DNA from: Sphingobacteriaceae bacterium
GTDB taxonomy: Bacteria > Bacteroidota > Bacteroidia > Sphingobacteriales > Sphingobacteriaceae
Direction of reading: 5' to 3'
Assembly (NCBI GenBank): GCA_017745075.1
Contig: JAGIAD010000001.1
Span: forward strand, 766,876 to 821,365
Length of the DNA stretch: 54,490 bases
Below the pieces are notes generated by a model, which worked only from the letters and a program-made list of their open reading frames with translations, did not search any database and had not been told where the DNA came from. Shown here piece by piece: positions 1-9,110 of the stretch; within the stretch, counting starts at the first letter, position 1; every line of letters starts with the position of its first letter. Both the position numbers and the translations under genes were made by a program.

Positions 1-24
1 TAAAATAATAGCGTAACCAAGCAT

Positions 25-1674
25 ATGATATCCTTAAAAAAAATCTGCTTCGGTTTGTTGTTCTGTGGTGCCATATCCTTAAATGGATATGCACAGGACA
101 GCGCTGGCACGGACGACCTTACGTTTACAGAGATTAAGCCTGAAACGGCTGACAGTGCAATTAAAACAACTGATACGGTTACCAAAGTATCAGCCGCAGT
201 GCCTGCCACCGTTAAACAAGCTGTTGCGCCATTAAAAGAAGAGCACAAAACCTTGTGGGGGATTTTTATTGCGGGCTTTGTTGGCGGTTTAGCCGCCTTA
301 TTGATGCCCTGCATCTTCCCCATGCTGCCCCTTACGGTAAGTTTTTTCACTAAAGGATCTGAAAAAGGAAAGGCCTTCAGGCGGGCAGCCTTATATGGTT
401 TTTTCATTATCCTCATTTATGTGGTACTTGGGCTTCTGGTTACCGTAATTTTTGGTGCCGATGCCTTAAACAACCTATCTACCAATGGCATATTCAATTT
501 CTTTTTCTTCCTATTGCTTGTTGCTTTTGCAGCTTCGTTTTTAGGTGCTTTCGAAATTACACTGCCCTCTTCGTGGGTAAATAAAATGGACGCTAATTCT
601 GACAAAGGTGGCACAGCAGGATTATTTTTTATGGCCGGTACACTGGCATTGGTATCCTTCTCCTGCACCGGCCCCATTATAGGCACCCTATTGGTACAGG
701 CGGCTACAACGGGTGCTTTACTAGGACCCGCAACAGGTATGTTTGGCTTCTCTTTAGCACTGGCCATTCCTTTTGCACTATTTGCATTATTTCCTTCTGC
801 AATGAATAAGCTGCCTAAATCTGGTGGTTGGCTAAATAGCGTTAAGGTTGTGCTCGGCTTTCTGGAACTTGCTTTTGCACTTAAATTCTTAAGCAATGTA
901 GATCTGGCCTACCATTGGGAATGGTTTGACCGGGAGATATTCTTAAGTCTGTGGATTGTTATTTTCGGGATGATGGGCATTTATCTTTTGGGTAAGCTAA
1001 AGTTTTCGCACGATAGTCCGCTGGCATTTATCTCAGTACCTAGGCTTTTTCTTGCTACCGTAGTACTGGCCTTTACCATTTACCTGATCCCGGGTATGTG
1101 GGGCGCACCATTGAAGAGCATCTCTGCTTTTCTTCCGCCGCAGGAAACCCAGGATTTCGATCTGTATACTGCCAATTTATTGGCCGGAAAACAGGCTGCA
1201 ACAAATGATGGTCCACATAAATACGCTGATAAATTTCATGCACCATTAAAACTGAATGTCTATTTCGATTATGATGAAGGCTTGGCCGCAGCGAAAAAGA
1301 TGAACAAACCTGTAATGATCGATTTTACCGGTCATGCCTGCGTAAACTGCCGAAAAATGGAAGCCAATGTCTGGCCAGACAAAGACGTATATAAAATGAT
1401 CAGTAACGATTATGTATTGATCCAGTTATATGTGGATGATAAAACAGCACTGGCTCCGGCTGATGTAACCGTTACACCCGAAGGGAAGAAACTCAGCACC
1501 ATTGGCAAAAAATGGAGCGATCTGCAAGCCAGGAAATTCCAGTCCAATTCGCAACCTTTTTATGTACTGCTCGATCCAAAAACAGAAGCACTATTGGCAC
1601 CACCACAAGGCGCCGATTATGAAATAGCCAATTACAAAAAATTCTTAACAAGTGGTTTAAACGCTTTCCACTAA
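25..1674 (+). CDS. dsbD: DsbD-family thiol:disulfide interchange protein, short form
   Basis: Moves reducing equivalents from cytoplasmic thioredoxin across the inner membrane to periplasmic thiol proteins. A signal peptide (about residues 1-23, ending YAQ) is followed by a roughly 55-residue Thr/Val/Ala-rich linker. A CcdA/DsbD-type multi-helix domain then spans about 75-370; its two redox cysteines are C96 (in LMPCIFP) and C214 (in SCTGP). A periplasmic thioredoxin-like domain (about 405-549) has CVNC at C439/C442. The N-terminal immunoglobulin-like DsbD-alpha domain of the E. coli protein is absent. An in-frame stop at bases 1-3 shows that it was not lost through a wrong start. A strong terminator follows, so this gene is separate from the pectin region. 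Family assignment is firm; the redox partners are unknown. Confidence 0.9.
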   Translation: MISLKKICFGLLFCGAISLNGYAQDSAGTDDLTFTEIKPETADSAIKTTDTVTKVSAAVPATVKQAVAPLKEEHKTLWGIFIAGFVGGLAALLMPCIFPMLPLTVSFFTKGSEKGKAFRRAALYGFFIILIYVVLGLLVTVIFGADALNNLSTNGIFNFFFFLLLVAFAASFLGAFEITLPSSWVNKMDANSDKGGTAGLFFMAGTLALVSFSCTGPIIGTLLVQAATTGALLGPATGMFGFSLALAIPFALFALFPSAMNKLPKSGGWLNSVKVVLGFLELAFALKFLSNVDLAYHWEWFDREIFLSLWIVIFGMMGIYLLGKLKFSHDSPLAFISVPRLFLATVVLAFTIYLIPGMWGAPLKSISAFLPPQETQDFDLYTANLLAGKQAATNDGPHKYADKFHAPLKLNVYFDYDEGLAAAKKMNKPVMIDFTGHACVNCRKMEANVWPDKDVYKMISNDYVLIQLYVDDKTALAPADVTVTPEGKKLSTIGKKWSDLQARKFQSNSQPFYVLLDPKTEALLAPPQGADYEIANYKKFLTSGLNAFH

Positions 1675-1712
1675 TGGATAGACTTAAAAGCGTTAGTTTT
1701 AGTTAATGATGT

Positions 1713-1745
1713 AAGGACAGTACCGGATGGTCTGTCCTTTTTTTC
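1713..1745 (+). terminator. Rho-independent terminator after dsbD
   Basis: An 8-bp perfect stem (AAGGACAG at 1713-1720 with CTGTCCTT at 1732-1739) is followed by a T run, 39 bases after the dsbD stop codon. The rest of the 310-base gap before the GH39 gene (1746-1984) shows nothing I can name; it must hold the GH39 promoter. Confidence 0.8.
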
Positions 1746-1984
1746 TTTTGGACTGAGGCTATTATATCCCTTCATTTAAAATCTGCAAGCCAGGAATTCA
1801 GATGTCAGGTTGCTCAAGCTTGATCGGAAATCTTAACCAGCAGCATTGAGATGCCATAACAACGTGAAAATGGCTGTTCATTATTTAAATTAGTTTAGGA
1901 TAGCCTGCCGAATATCATTTTTTTTCATTTATTTTAAATGCAGGCTCATACACTACGTTCAGGCAGACATTAAAAACATACCAT

Positions 1985-3652
1985 ATGAACATCTTAAAAA
2001 ACGCTTACCTTTTTCTTTGCTTATCTGTTTTTACCTATACTGCAAAGGCTCAGTCAAAAGCCAATATTGAGGTTAATTTCGACAAGAATATAGCGCCCAT
2101 GAAACCAATATGGGCATGGTTTGGTTATGATGAACCAAATTATACCTATATGAAAGACGGCCAGAAACTGCTCACGGAAATTTCAAAATTAAGTCCGGTT
2201 CCGGTATATGTGCGTGCACATAATCTGCTCACCTCCGGAGATGGTACTCCTGCTTTAAAATGGGGTTCGACCAACGCCTACACCGAAGATGCACAGGGTA
2301 ACCCGGTTTATAACTGGACGATTGTTGACCAGATTTTCGATACTTATATAAAAAGAGGCATGAAACCTTTAGCGCAAATTGGTTTTATGCCCGAGGCATT
2401 ATCTACCAAACCTTTTCCTTACCAGCATAAATGGAAACCGGGTGCACGCTACGATGAAATTTTAACCGGGTGGGCCTACCCGCCAAAAGATTATAAAAAG
2501 TGGGGCAATTTGGTATATGAGTGGGTTAAACATTGTGTAGAACGTTATGGCAAGGCTGAGGTAGAAAGCTGGTACTGGGAAGTATGGAATGAGCCCGATG
2601 GTGCTTATTGGAAAGGTACTCAGGCCGAATTCTTTAAGCTATACGACTATGCTGCCGACGGGCTAAAAAGGGCCTTACCCTCTGCTAAAATTGGTGGTGC
2701 CAACATAACTGGTGGAGGCACCAGGTATTTAGATGCTTTTATTAAACATTGTTTAACAGATACCAATTATGTAACCGGCAAAATCGGTTCACCTTTAGAT
2801 GCAGTTCTGTTCCATGCTAAAGGGTCGCCAAGGGTGGTTAACGGTACCGTGGTGATGAATGTAAGGGCACAGCTCCGCAATATTGATGGCAATTATAAAA
2901 TCATCAGTAAATACCCTCAGCTCAAAAACATCCCTGTCATTATCGGCGAATCAGATCCCGAAGGTTGTGCCGCCTGTGGCATGAGTACCAATCCCGAAAA
3001 TGCTTACCGCAACGGCACCATGTATTCAAGTTATACCGCAGCTTCATTTGCCCGCCTTTACGAACTTACCAATAAATATAATATCAACCTGTTAGGGGCA
3101 GTTACCTGGTCGTTCGAATTCGAAAATCAGCCCTGGTTTGCCGGCTTTCGCGATTTAGCCACCAATGGTGTAAATAAACCTGTTTTAAATGTATTCAGGA
3201 TGTTTGGCCTGATGAAAGGAAACCGGGTTGAAGCGGTAAGCAACCGCATGTACAATTTAAATTCTATTTTGGATTCGAGCATCAGAAAACCGCAGACAGA
3301 TATTGGGGTTCTAGCCACTAAAGCTGATAAAACGGCGGCTGTTATGTTGTGGAATTACCACGATGAAGATAAAACGGGTTCGAAAGATCTTGTTTCCATC
3401 TTGTTAAATAAGCTACCTGCAAAAACAGTAAGCATAAGCGAATACCGTATTGATACTGAAAACAGCAATTCTTATACGGAATGGAAAAAAATGGGTTCGC
3501 CACAAAACCCGGATACAAAACAGATTGCAGCATTAGAAAAATCTGGCCAGCTTAAAATGGTTGGCAAACCCAAAAGATTCAACACTGCAAGCGGTGCTTT
3601 TGAAATGGAATTAGCCAGACAGGGGGTTGCTTTGTTGAAGTTGGATTGGTAG
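1985..3652 (+). CDS. Exported GH39-like glycoside hydrolase
   Basis: Predicted retaining glycosidase of the GH39/clan GH-A type (beta-xylosidase and related activities), exported to the periplasm or cell surface. The signal peptide ends at AKAQ (about residue 23). The barrel carries the acid/base motif WEVWNEPD with E203 and a nucleophile candidate E322 in IIGESDPEG. A C-terminal beta-rich part (about 440-555) is typical of GH39. The gene stands alone on the plus strand, facing the minus-strand GH28 gene across a repeat-rich gap. The substrate is not determined by sequence; in this pectin setting it could act on xylose, arabinose or other side-chain sugars. Clan GH-A membership is certain, the exact family likely. 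Confidence 0.8.
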   Translation: MNILKNAYLFLCLSVFTYTAKAQSKANIEVNFDKNIAPMKPIWAWFGYDEPNYTYMKDGQKLLTEISKLSPVPVYVRAHNLLTSGDGTPALKWGSTNAYTEDAQGNPVYNWTIVDQIFDTYIKRGMKPLAQIGFMPEALSTKPFPYQHKWKPGARYDEILTGWAYPPKDYKKWGNLVYEWVKHCVERYGKAEVESWYWEVWNEPDGAYWKGTQAEFFKLYDYAADGLKRALPSAKIGGANITGGGTRYLDAFIKHCLTDTNYVTGKIGSPLDAVLFHAKGSPRVVNGTVVMNVRAQLRNIDGNYKIISKYPQLKNIPVIIGESDPEGCAACGMSTNPENAYRNGTMYSSYTAASFARLYELTNKYNINLLGAVTWSFEFENQPWFAGFRDLATNGVNKPVLNVFRMFGLMKGNRVEAVSNRMYNLNSILDSSIRKPQTDIGVLATKADKTAAVMLWNYHDEDKTGSKDLVSILLNKLPAKTVSISEYRIDTENSNSYTEWKKMGSPQNPDTKQIAALEKSGQLKMVGKPKRFNTASGAFEMELARQGVALLKLDW

Positions 3653-3721
3653 CATTTTGTTTTTTTTTTGCCACGGAAACACGAAAGCACGGAAATAAAC
3701 AATCGTTTTCAGGTGATCCGT

Positions 3722-3745
3722 GTGAGGCACCAACCGATAGGATCA
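3722..3745 (+). repeat. Direct repeat unit, copy 1 (AACCGATAGGAT)
   Basis: A 24-base unit beginning GTGAGGCAC and containing AACCGATAGGAT. It recurs at 4071-4094 with a few differences. The function is unknown. Confidence 0.6.
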
Positions 3746-4070
3746 GATTTTATGGTACATGAAGACACAAACCATGACAATGAAGAATACTTTTATCATT
3801 TTCAGAGCGCAGGGCCTGAGATAAACACTAAGTTTCTTCCCGTTTTTCGCTTATACGCTTCGCTGCCTCATGCCTCGTTGCTGCAGGGTAACGCTGCAAC
3901 CGGGGCTAGGTGGCCACAGCAGTATTTCATTTTGGGGGTTGTAAAGAGCAGAAACCTTTGTTCCTAAACCCGATTGCAGCGAACACGAAGTGTAACGGAG
4001 TAAAGCGTAAAGCGGGACTGCAAACCGCCAAGAACTACTGAATGCTCATTTCCTAATTCTATTTCGGCCG

Positions 4071-4094
4071 GTGAGACACTAACCGATAGGATAA
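4071..4094 (+). repeat. Direct repeat unit, copy 2 (AACCGATAGGAT)
   Basis: Second copy of the unit at 3722-3745, beginning GTGAGACAC. Its first bases (GGTGAGAC from 4070) are also inverted at 4202-4209, so this copy may mark one edge of a small inserted element. Confidence 0.6.
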
Positions 4095-4117
4095 TCAAAC
4101 TCAGTTTATAGAAAGAT

Positions 4118-4189
4118 CGTCATTGCGAGGAGGAACGACAGCTTGTCCCGACCTTCGGGGAAGCAATCTTTCATGCTGGCAATCCTGGT
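4118..4189 (+). repeat. CGTCATTGCGAG-family hairpin repeat, left arm only
   Basis: Left half of the palindromic repeat seen complete at 8971-9069 and 31407-31537. Like the 31.4-kb copy, it carries an extra segment (about AGCTTGTCCCGACCTTCGGG) between GGAACGAC and GAAGCAATC that the 9-kb copy lacks. The right arm is missing, so it looks truncated. Confidence 0.7.
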
Positions 4190-4232
4190 CTAGTACTATG
4201 CGTCTCACCAACCACTTTTAGTTTCATCAAAA

Positions 4233-5486
4233 TTAAGGTTTAATTACCAAAGGGGCCCCATTTACCATTACCTTCTCGATTTTAATATCCTGGTACCTGT
4301 TTTTCAAAAATGGCGTTTTAGCTGTCACTTCTAGATCTTTAAAAAGAAAGCCTGATACCTTATCTTCTGGATTCCCATCCATTTCGCCAAATTTTGTTGC
4401 TTCTACTTTAATGTTGACCATCTTAATATTCCTGATCGTACCAGATGGCTTTGCATTGCTGCCTCCAAGGTCGAAAAATTGCCTCCAGGGATTTATGTCG
4501 ATAATAGCACCGCATTTCCCGCTAATGTTTTCTACCGTAATATTTTCGTAAAGCTGCTCCGTATCTCCACGCATTTTCATCCTTAAAATAGGGCAGTCAT
4601 TATCTACCTTACAGTTCCGCATGGTAATATTACGTGCGTGAATACATTCGCTTCCCATGGTTAAAGCAGCATGCGTTTCGCCAATGGTACAATTTTCAAT
4701 TAAAATATCTTCAACAGGCCCATTTTCCGGTAGCTTCTGCGCATCAGGTCCTTTACCTCCTTTAATGCAAATGGCATCGTCATTTACTGAGATGAAACAG
4801 TTTCTGATGGTTACTTTTTTACAAAAATCGATGTCTATACCATCCGTGCTGGGTGCTTTTACAGGCCTAAATGGCGAACGGATATCGCAATCCTCAATTA
4901 ATACATCATTGGATTGGTACAGATGGGTTGTCCAGAATCCGGCATTACGCAATTTTACGCCCTTAATGCTCACATTGTTGCATCCCCAGATAAAAAGTAA
5001 CCGCGGACGGCTCACCTCAAGGTTTGTAGATTGCCTTCCTAATTTTTTAAGTGAATCGCGATGGGCCCAAAATGTTTTCCAGAATTTAAGCCCATTTCCG
5101 TCAATGGCACCTGGACCAGAAATACTAAAACCGTCTACTTTTGTTGCATTAATTAAAGCTGCGAAATATCTTAAGCTCCTCCCTTCCATACGCGATGGGA
5201 TAAAGGGATAGTCTTTTATGTTATCAGATCCTTTAAGCACAGCGCCTTCTTGCAGCAATAATTTCGTTTTAGACTTAAAAAAGAGCGCTCCGGTTAGGTA
5301 AACACCTTTTGGGATTACAATGGTTCCTCCTCCATGTTTATAAGCCCGATCTATCACACTTTGAATGGTTTTGGTGTTGAGTTTGGTACTATCGGCACTT
5401 ACACCAAATTTTGTGATGAGATAATCCTGAGCCATGGTATTTATACCAATGGCGGTAAACAAAGTGAATATAATGAGTTTTTTCAT
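4233..5486 (-). CDS. Exported GH28 polygalacturonase-type hydrolase
   Basis: Hydrolyses alpha-galacturonic-acid linkages in pectin (exo- or endo-polygalacturonase or rhamnogalacturonan hydrolase type) by inversion. With the start at the MKKLIIF methionine the protein is 417 residues with a signal peptide ending TMAQ; an ATG five codons upstream (5501) would only add MQHFI before the signal peptide. The right-handed beta-helix carries the GH28 acids: D215 in STDGIDID and D236/D237 in VNDDAICIKGG. The usual GHG and RIK motifs are replaced by MGSECIHARN and RMKMRGD-like stretches, so it belongs to a bacterial subgroup rather than the fungal endo type. It lies about 240 bases downstream of the GH106 gene on the same strand. 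Family is confident, substrate inferred. Confidence 0.85.
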   Translation of the reverse strand: MKKLIIFTLFTAIGINTMAQDYLITKFGVSADSTKLNTKTIQSVIDRAYKHGGGTIVIPKGVYLTGALFFKSKTKLLLQEGAVLKGSDNIKDYPFIPSRMEGRSLRYFAALINATKVDGFSISGPGAIDGNGLKFWKTFWAHRDSLKKLGRQSTNLEVSRPRLLFIWGCNNVSIKGVKLRNAGFWTTHLYQSNDVLIEDCDIRSPFRPVKAPSTDGIDIDFCKKVTIRNCFISVNDDAICIKGGKGPDAQKLPENGPVEDILIENCTIGETHAALTMGSECIHARNITMRNCKVDNDCPILRMKMRGDTEQLYENITVENISGKCGAIIDINPWRQFFDLGGSNAKPSGTIRNIKMVNIKVEATKFGEMDGNPEDKVSGFLFKDLEVTAKTPFLKNRYQDIKIEKVMVNGAPLVIKP

Positions 5487-5727
5487 GATAAAATGTTGCA
5501 TAATTTAATGCTTATAATTTGTGCAAAGTTTTAAGATTGCACTTATATGGAAATGCGCTTAATGTTATTTTACAACCTAAGTTACCTGAGATCAGCTAAG
5601 TCTATTCACCATATTGGTCAAAACTTTAAATTCCCACCTCCCTGTGATTAACAATTTGCGTCTAAGATGTCCTCAGGTGGCTAAGGTGGTAATAAAAAAA
5701 TGCTACTAACCAAAGCCTTATTCCAAT

Positions 5728-8499
5728 TTAGTTAAAAGCCGTAATGCTTACCGGGCCGATTAAACCCGAAGGCATTACATTCCAGCCCGAAGCATCAAAA
5801 TCTTTATAATTAATATTAACGAAATTGATTTCATGGTAATTCCGCCACGGGATTTTTTTGATATCCATATCGCGTATACGGTTAGCCATCAAATTAACCA
5901 CTTCAATTTTTATCGTATTATTTCCTGCTTTTAAGTATTTGCCAACACGAGTCTGAAAAGGGATGCTCCATAAAATGCCAACTTCCTGACCATTGATCCA
6001 TACACGTGCACTTTCATCTACCTGATTTAAGTTTAAAACATATTCTTTGGCAGTTTTTGAGTCCAGGTTAAAGCTTGAAGTATAAACGCCGGTACCGGAA
6101 AAGGCCTGTAGTTTAGGATCGGCCAAAGTCGTCCAGCTTGCCAGTTTAGCTAAATGCTGACCTGCAGGCAATTCAGGTCCGCCCTCTGTAAAATGCAGAT
6201 TCCAGGCCTGGTTAAGGTTAATCGAACTGGCCGCTTTGTTTAAATAAACCCAGGGCGTTTTGGCTGTTCCACTCGGTTCAACCTTTAAAAACAAGCTCTC
6301 TCCCGATTTAAGCTGAACGCGAACCTTTTTATCGCGTATTGCAGCTACGCCTACTTCCGAGCTTTGTGGATCCATAATCAAAACCTGCCCATCTTCATTT
6401 AATGAAAGTCCGGTATCAATATCTTCGGTGGTATGGTTAACCAGATAATAGTATTTACCGGTAGCTGTTTTCCTTCTGATAAACTGAAGGCCTGTATCAG
6501 TTAAGGTTTCTCTATTAATTCCTATCGAATTTAATGCTTTTTGTACATCATCAGCAAGCAGGATGAGCCCTGTACCTATCTTAAATTGTTTAATGCCATC
6601 AGACCCACCTTTAAAAATCAACGTGGCCAAAGTAGCTTTTAGCCGTGCCCTCCGGGCTTCCAGGTTACTTAAACCCGGAACATCCTGGGGTAATGCCTGG
6701 AAAATGATTTTTGCTCCGTTACCGGCTAATTTTACTATCTGATCCAGTGTTTCCGGACTCATCATTTCGCACTGCGGGACGATGAGTACCTGATAGGGTG
6801 CAGCTGCTACGCTGGTACTGATCAGTGCATGGTTAACCGTCGACTGTTTCAATAACCGGTCGGATGCAAAATCAAAGGAATAACCCGATTTAGAAAGCTC
6901 CCTTGATAATTTATAAAATGCGGTTGGATGCAGCCACTCATCAACATCGTGTACTTTTAAGGGCATATCCAAACCTTTTGCCTTGTTCCACACATCATAT
7001 ATTGGCCAATAAATCAAAAGTTCATTATCAGGCTTTCCAGATTGAAGAATAGACTGGCAACGCGCTATATAATTATTTAAGCCTTTTACATGTGGCCATA
7101 AGCTGTTGTTTGGGTTCATTTCTACCGAAGCATAAAACAGCCATCCCGGCCAAGGCACATTTGTTGGCGAATTGGTGGTGCCATGATAAAAAATGTGGTT
7201 TATTCCTGCTAAAAACAATTGCTCTGCTTCCGGTTTACATTGTGAAAAGGATGTTTTAAAATGTTCGGTTAACCAGGTAAATGTTTCAGAAGAAGCCAGT
7301 TTTTTGCCACCTGTATGTGCTGCAGAAGAGGCGAATTTACACATCACAGGATCGGGATCTACATTGCGGATATCGGCTGCATCGCGTCTAAGTCCCGGGA
7401 TTGGGAAATAACTCGAACCAAAAGTTTCGGTTTCTGGAATATCTACAGTGCCATAAAGATCGAGCAGGTTGCCTGGAGAACCGTGTGACTGGTTTTTAGT
7501 AACAGCGTTGAGATGATGCGCCCAATTGGTCCAGTTTTGCGTAAAATTATGGAGCAAAAGCTCATCCATGGTTTCACGATAGTCGGATTTTAAACGGGCT
7601 ATATTTTCGCTTGTAGAATCTTTGCTGGTTAATTCTCTGATATGCGCTGCCAGATCATAACCCCTGTTTTTCTTAAATTCCTGCAAAAAAGTAGGCGTCC
7701 AGGTGGCACTATAAACTTCGTAACTATCGTTAAAAAATGCCCGAAGGCCCTGAGGTTTGTCACCAAAAGCATCCGAGAATCTTTTCAGGTAAACATCAAC
7801 TGCATTCTTATCGAGGTGATCTAAAGTAAAACCCTCCCCTCCGGGTGCTGCGCGTTTAACCATTTGCCTTGTTTTACCTGCAAAAGTTGCATAAATATCC
7901 CAGCTGCCACTGCCGGGCGACCAATTTAATGATCCGTCAGTCTGAACTTTTGAAAACAGATCAAGTACCTCACCATTGGTACCATAAGCGGTTAAAGCCT
8001 GTAACTGTGCAAAATCCTGTTTGGCTTCCTTAACCTTAATGGTTTCGTTTAACTTTTCTCCAGCTTTAAGTTTATATTGCTGGATAATCAATTTAGTGGC
8101 CGCATTTTCGGGTTTAATCTGCGGGCCGCCAAAAGGCCAGCCTGTACCGGTATTCATATCGACTCCCAAGCCTAAAGTATTGGCTTTATTTACCGTATAA
8201 TGCAACATATTCATCCACTCTGGCGATAAAAACTGTAAGTATTGCTTTTCAAAACCCTTGGCACCATAAATGGGGGTAATTTCTACCCCACCAAGACCGG
8301 CATCGGAATATTTCTTTAAAACTAAATTCAGATTCTGTTCGTCTACGGCATTTCCCATCCACCACCAGCGTGTCCAGGGTTTCATTTGCTTTTCAATAAT
8401 GGGCCAGCTGCCTGTATTTTTTACAGGCTTTTGTGCTTTAGCCAGGCTGAAAGTTAATGTGCTTAACAGCAGAACAGAACAGAATCGTTGTAAGTGCAT
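5728..8499 (-). CDS. Exported GH106 alpha-L-rhamnosidase
   Basis: Predicted inverting alpha-L-rhamnosidase releasing L-rhamnose from pectic chains, acting in the periplasm or at the cell surface. The 923-residue protein has a signal peptide (to LAKAQ, about residue 23) and the GH106 N-terminal signature PWTRWWWMGNAVDEQNL. A long barrel and linker region follow. The C-terminal beta-sandwich (about 770-923) resembles a galactose-binding fold, with ARVWINGQEVGILW and NTIKIEVVNLMANR. It starts 4 bases after the rhamnose mutarotase gene, so the two are surely co-transcribed, which independently supports a rhamnose substrate. RG-I is the likely polymer; RG-II or arabinogalactan-protein glycans are alternatives. 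Confidence 0.87.
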   Translation of the reverse strand: MHLQRFCSVLLLSTLTFSLAKAQKPVKNTGSWPIIEKQMKPWTRWWWMGNAVDEQNLNLVLKKYSDAGLGGVEITPIYGAKGFEKQYLQFLSPEWMNMLHYTVNKANTLGLGVDMNTGTGWPFGGPQIKPENAATKLIIQQYKLKAGEKLNETIKVKEAKQDFAQLQALTAYGTNGEVLDLFSKVQTDGSLNWSPGSGSWDIYATFAGKTRQMVKRAAPGGEGFTLDHLDKNAVDVYLKRFSDAFGDKPQGLRAFFNDSYEVYSATWTPTFLQEFKKNRGYDLAAHIRELTSKDSTSENIARLKSDYRETMDELLLHNFTQNWTNWAHHLNAVTKNQSHGSPGNLLDLYGTVDIPETETFGSSYFPIPGLRRDAADIRNVDPDPVMCKFASSAAHTGGKKLASSETFTWLTEHFKTSFSQCKPEAEQLFLAGINHIFYHGTTNSPTNVPWPGWLFYASVEMNPNNSLWPHVKGLNNYIARCQSILQSGKPDNELLIYWPIYDVWNKAKGLDMPLKVHDVDEWLHPTAFYKLSRELSKSGYSFDFASDRLLKQSTVNHALISTSVAAAPYQVLIVPQCEMMSPETLDQIVKLAGNGAKIIFQALPQDVPGLSNLEARRARLKATLATLIFKGGSDGIKQFKIGTGLILLADDVQKALNSIGINRETLTDTGLQFIRRKTATGKYYYLVNHTTEDIDTGLSLNEDGQVLIMDPQSSEVGVAAIRDKKVRVQLKSGESLFLKVEPSGTAKTPWVYLNKAASSINLNQAWNLHFTEGGPELPAGQHLAKLASWTTLADPKLQAFSGTGVYTSSFNLDSKTAKEYVLNLNQVDESARVWINGQEVGILWSIPFQTRVGKYLKAGNNTIKIEVVNLMANRIRDMDIKKIPWRNYHEINFVNINYKDFDASGWNVMPSGLIGPVSITAFN

Positions 8500-8503
8500 A
8501 GGT

Positions 8504-8812
8504 TTAATCTAAATGGAATACCATTTCTAAAGGGAATGTTTTTGGAGAATTATCGGCATTGGTTTCCATAATATCGGCCATATAAGCCCACCATTCCTGT
8601 ACAATCGGGGTGCTGCCCAAATCCTGAGAGGAGCTTCCATTTTGTTGCTGCACAGCGAAAAGTATGTTGGTTTCTTCATCTAAAAAAATAGAATAATCGC
8701 TGATCCCATTTTCTTTTAACAAGGCGGATAGTGTTGGCCAGATCTCATCATGGCGCTTTTTATATTCTGCTTTGAAGCCGGGCTTAAGTTTCATCTTAAA
8801 TGCAATTTTCAT
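8504..8812 (-). CDS. rhaM: L-rhamnose mutarotase
   Basis: Interconverts alpha and beta anomers of L-rhamnose so the freed sugar can enter cytoplasmic catabolism. The 102-residue protein matches RhaM length and signature: YKKRHDEIWPTLSALL, GISDYSIFLDEETNILFAV and a Trp-rich WWAYMADIM segment. There is no signal peptide, as expected for a cytoplasmic enzyme, in contrast to the exported glycosidases around it. First gene of a two-gene unit with GH106 (4-base gap). The other rhamnose catabolic genes (isomerase, kinase, aldolase) are not in the window. Confidence 0.93.
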   Translation of the reverse strand: MKIAFKMKLKPGFKAEYKKRHDEIWPTLSALLKENGISDYSIFLDEETNILFAVQQQNGSSSQDLGSTPIVQEWWAYMADIMETNADNSPKTFPLEMVFHLD

Positions 8813-8852
8813 GTTATGAATTTATTATTTTAGTTGTTTTAGCTATTCTTAT

Positions 8853-8878
8853 TGTCATTCTGAACGGATTGAAGAATC
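8853..8878 (+). repeat. GTCATTCTGAAC-family short repeat
   Basis: A 26-base unit starting TGTCATTCTGAACG and ending GAAGAATC, found again at 54352-54377 with few changes. Sequences of this type are scattered between genes in many Bacteroidota genomes. It lies upstream of rhaM. Confidence 0.65.
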
Positions 8879-8970
8879 TTTCTCTTTCTATGGCCAGTGT
8901 CCCTATTGAACGTTTGTAATCAAATCATTCAATTTCAATCTGTGAAGACACAGACCCAGGGCTTAAAATA

Positions 8971-9069
8971 TCGTCATTGCGAGAAGGAACGACGAAGCAA
9001 TCTATTCTGCCAGCGATCCTTGCTGTAAAGATTGCTTCGCCGGCTGAAAAAGCCTTCTCGCAATGACGA
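8971..9069. repeat. Complete palindromic CGTCATTGCGAG-family repeat
   Basis: A 99-base inverted repeat. TCGTCATTGCGAGAAGG at the left end is matched by CCTTCTCGCAATGACGA at the right end, and inner arms CGAAGCAATCT and AGATTGCTTCG also pair. The RNA or single-stranded DNA would fold into a long hairpin. It separates the GH31 operon end from the rhaM-GH106 unit. This copy lacks the extra segment found at 4118 and 31407, so it may be the ancestral form. Confidence 0.8.
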
Positions 9070-9110
9070 TTCTTGCAATCGCTGTGGTTCGTGTCATCGC
9101 AAACCACCCG

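Larger units (their letters stand above)
3653..4232. other. Convergent intergenic gap filled with repeat fragments
   Basis: 580 bases between two converging genes with no credible coding region. It begins with a T run and a CACGGAAACACGAAAGCACGG stretch. It also holds two copies of a GTGAGRCACYAACCGATAGGAT unit and a half copy of the CGTCATTGCGAG repeat family. The octamer GGTGAGAC at 4070-4077 is matched by its inverse GTCTCACC at 4202-4209, bracketing that half copy. It reads as accumulated scars of small mobile repeats rather than a gene. Confidence 0.6.

Noticed and set aside
417..896. A 159-codon antisense frame inside dsbD
   Set aside because: It is a shadow of the DsbD coding frame; the plus-strand protein is clearly the gene.
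3668..3967. A 99-codon open frame on the plus strand downstream of GH39
   Set aside because: It runs through repeat sequence, has no recognisable domain and an unlikely composition, and lies in a convergent gap.
4657..5211. A 184-codon frame opposite GH28
   Set aside because: Antisense shadow; the opposite strand carries the GH28 catalytic motifs.
8971..9069. Possible transcription terminator or small RNA
   Set aside because: The long hairpin has no T run, and related copies occur elsewhere as dispersed repeats, so a repeat is the better explanation.
8925..9107. Short minus-strand frame between rhaM and GH31
   Set aside because: It is the palindromic repeat read as protein.
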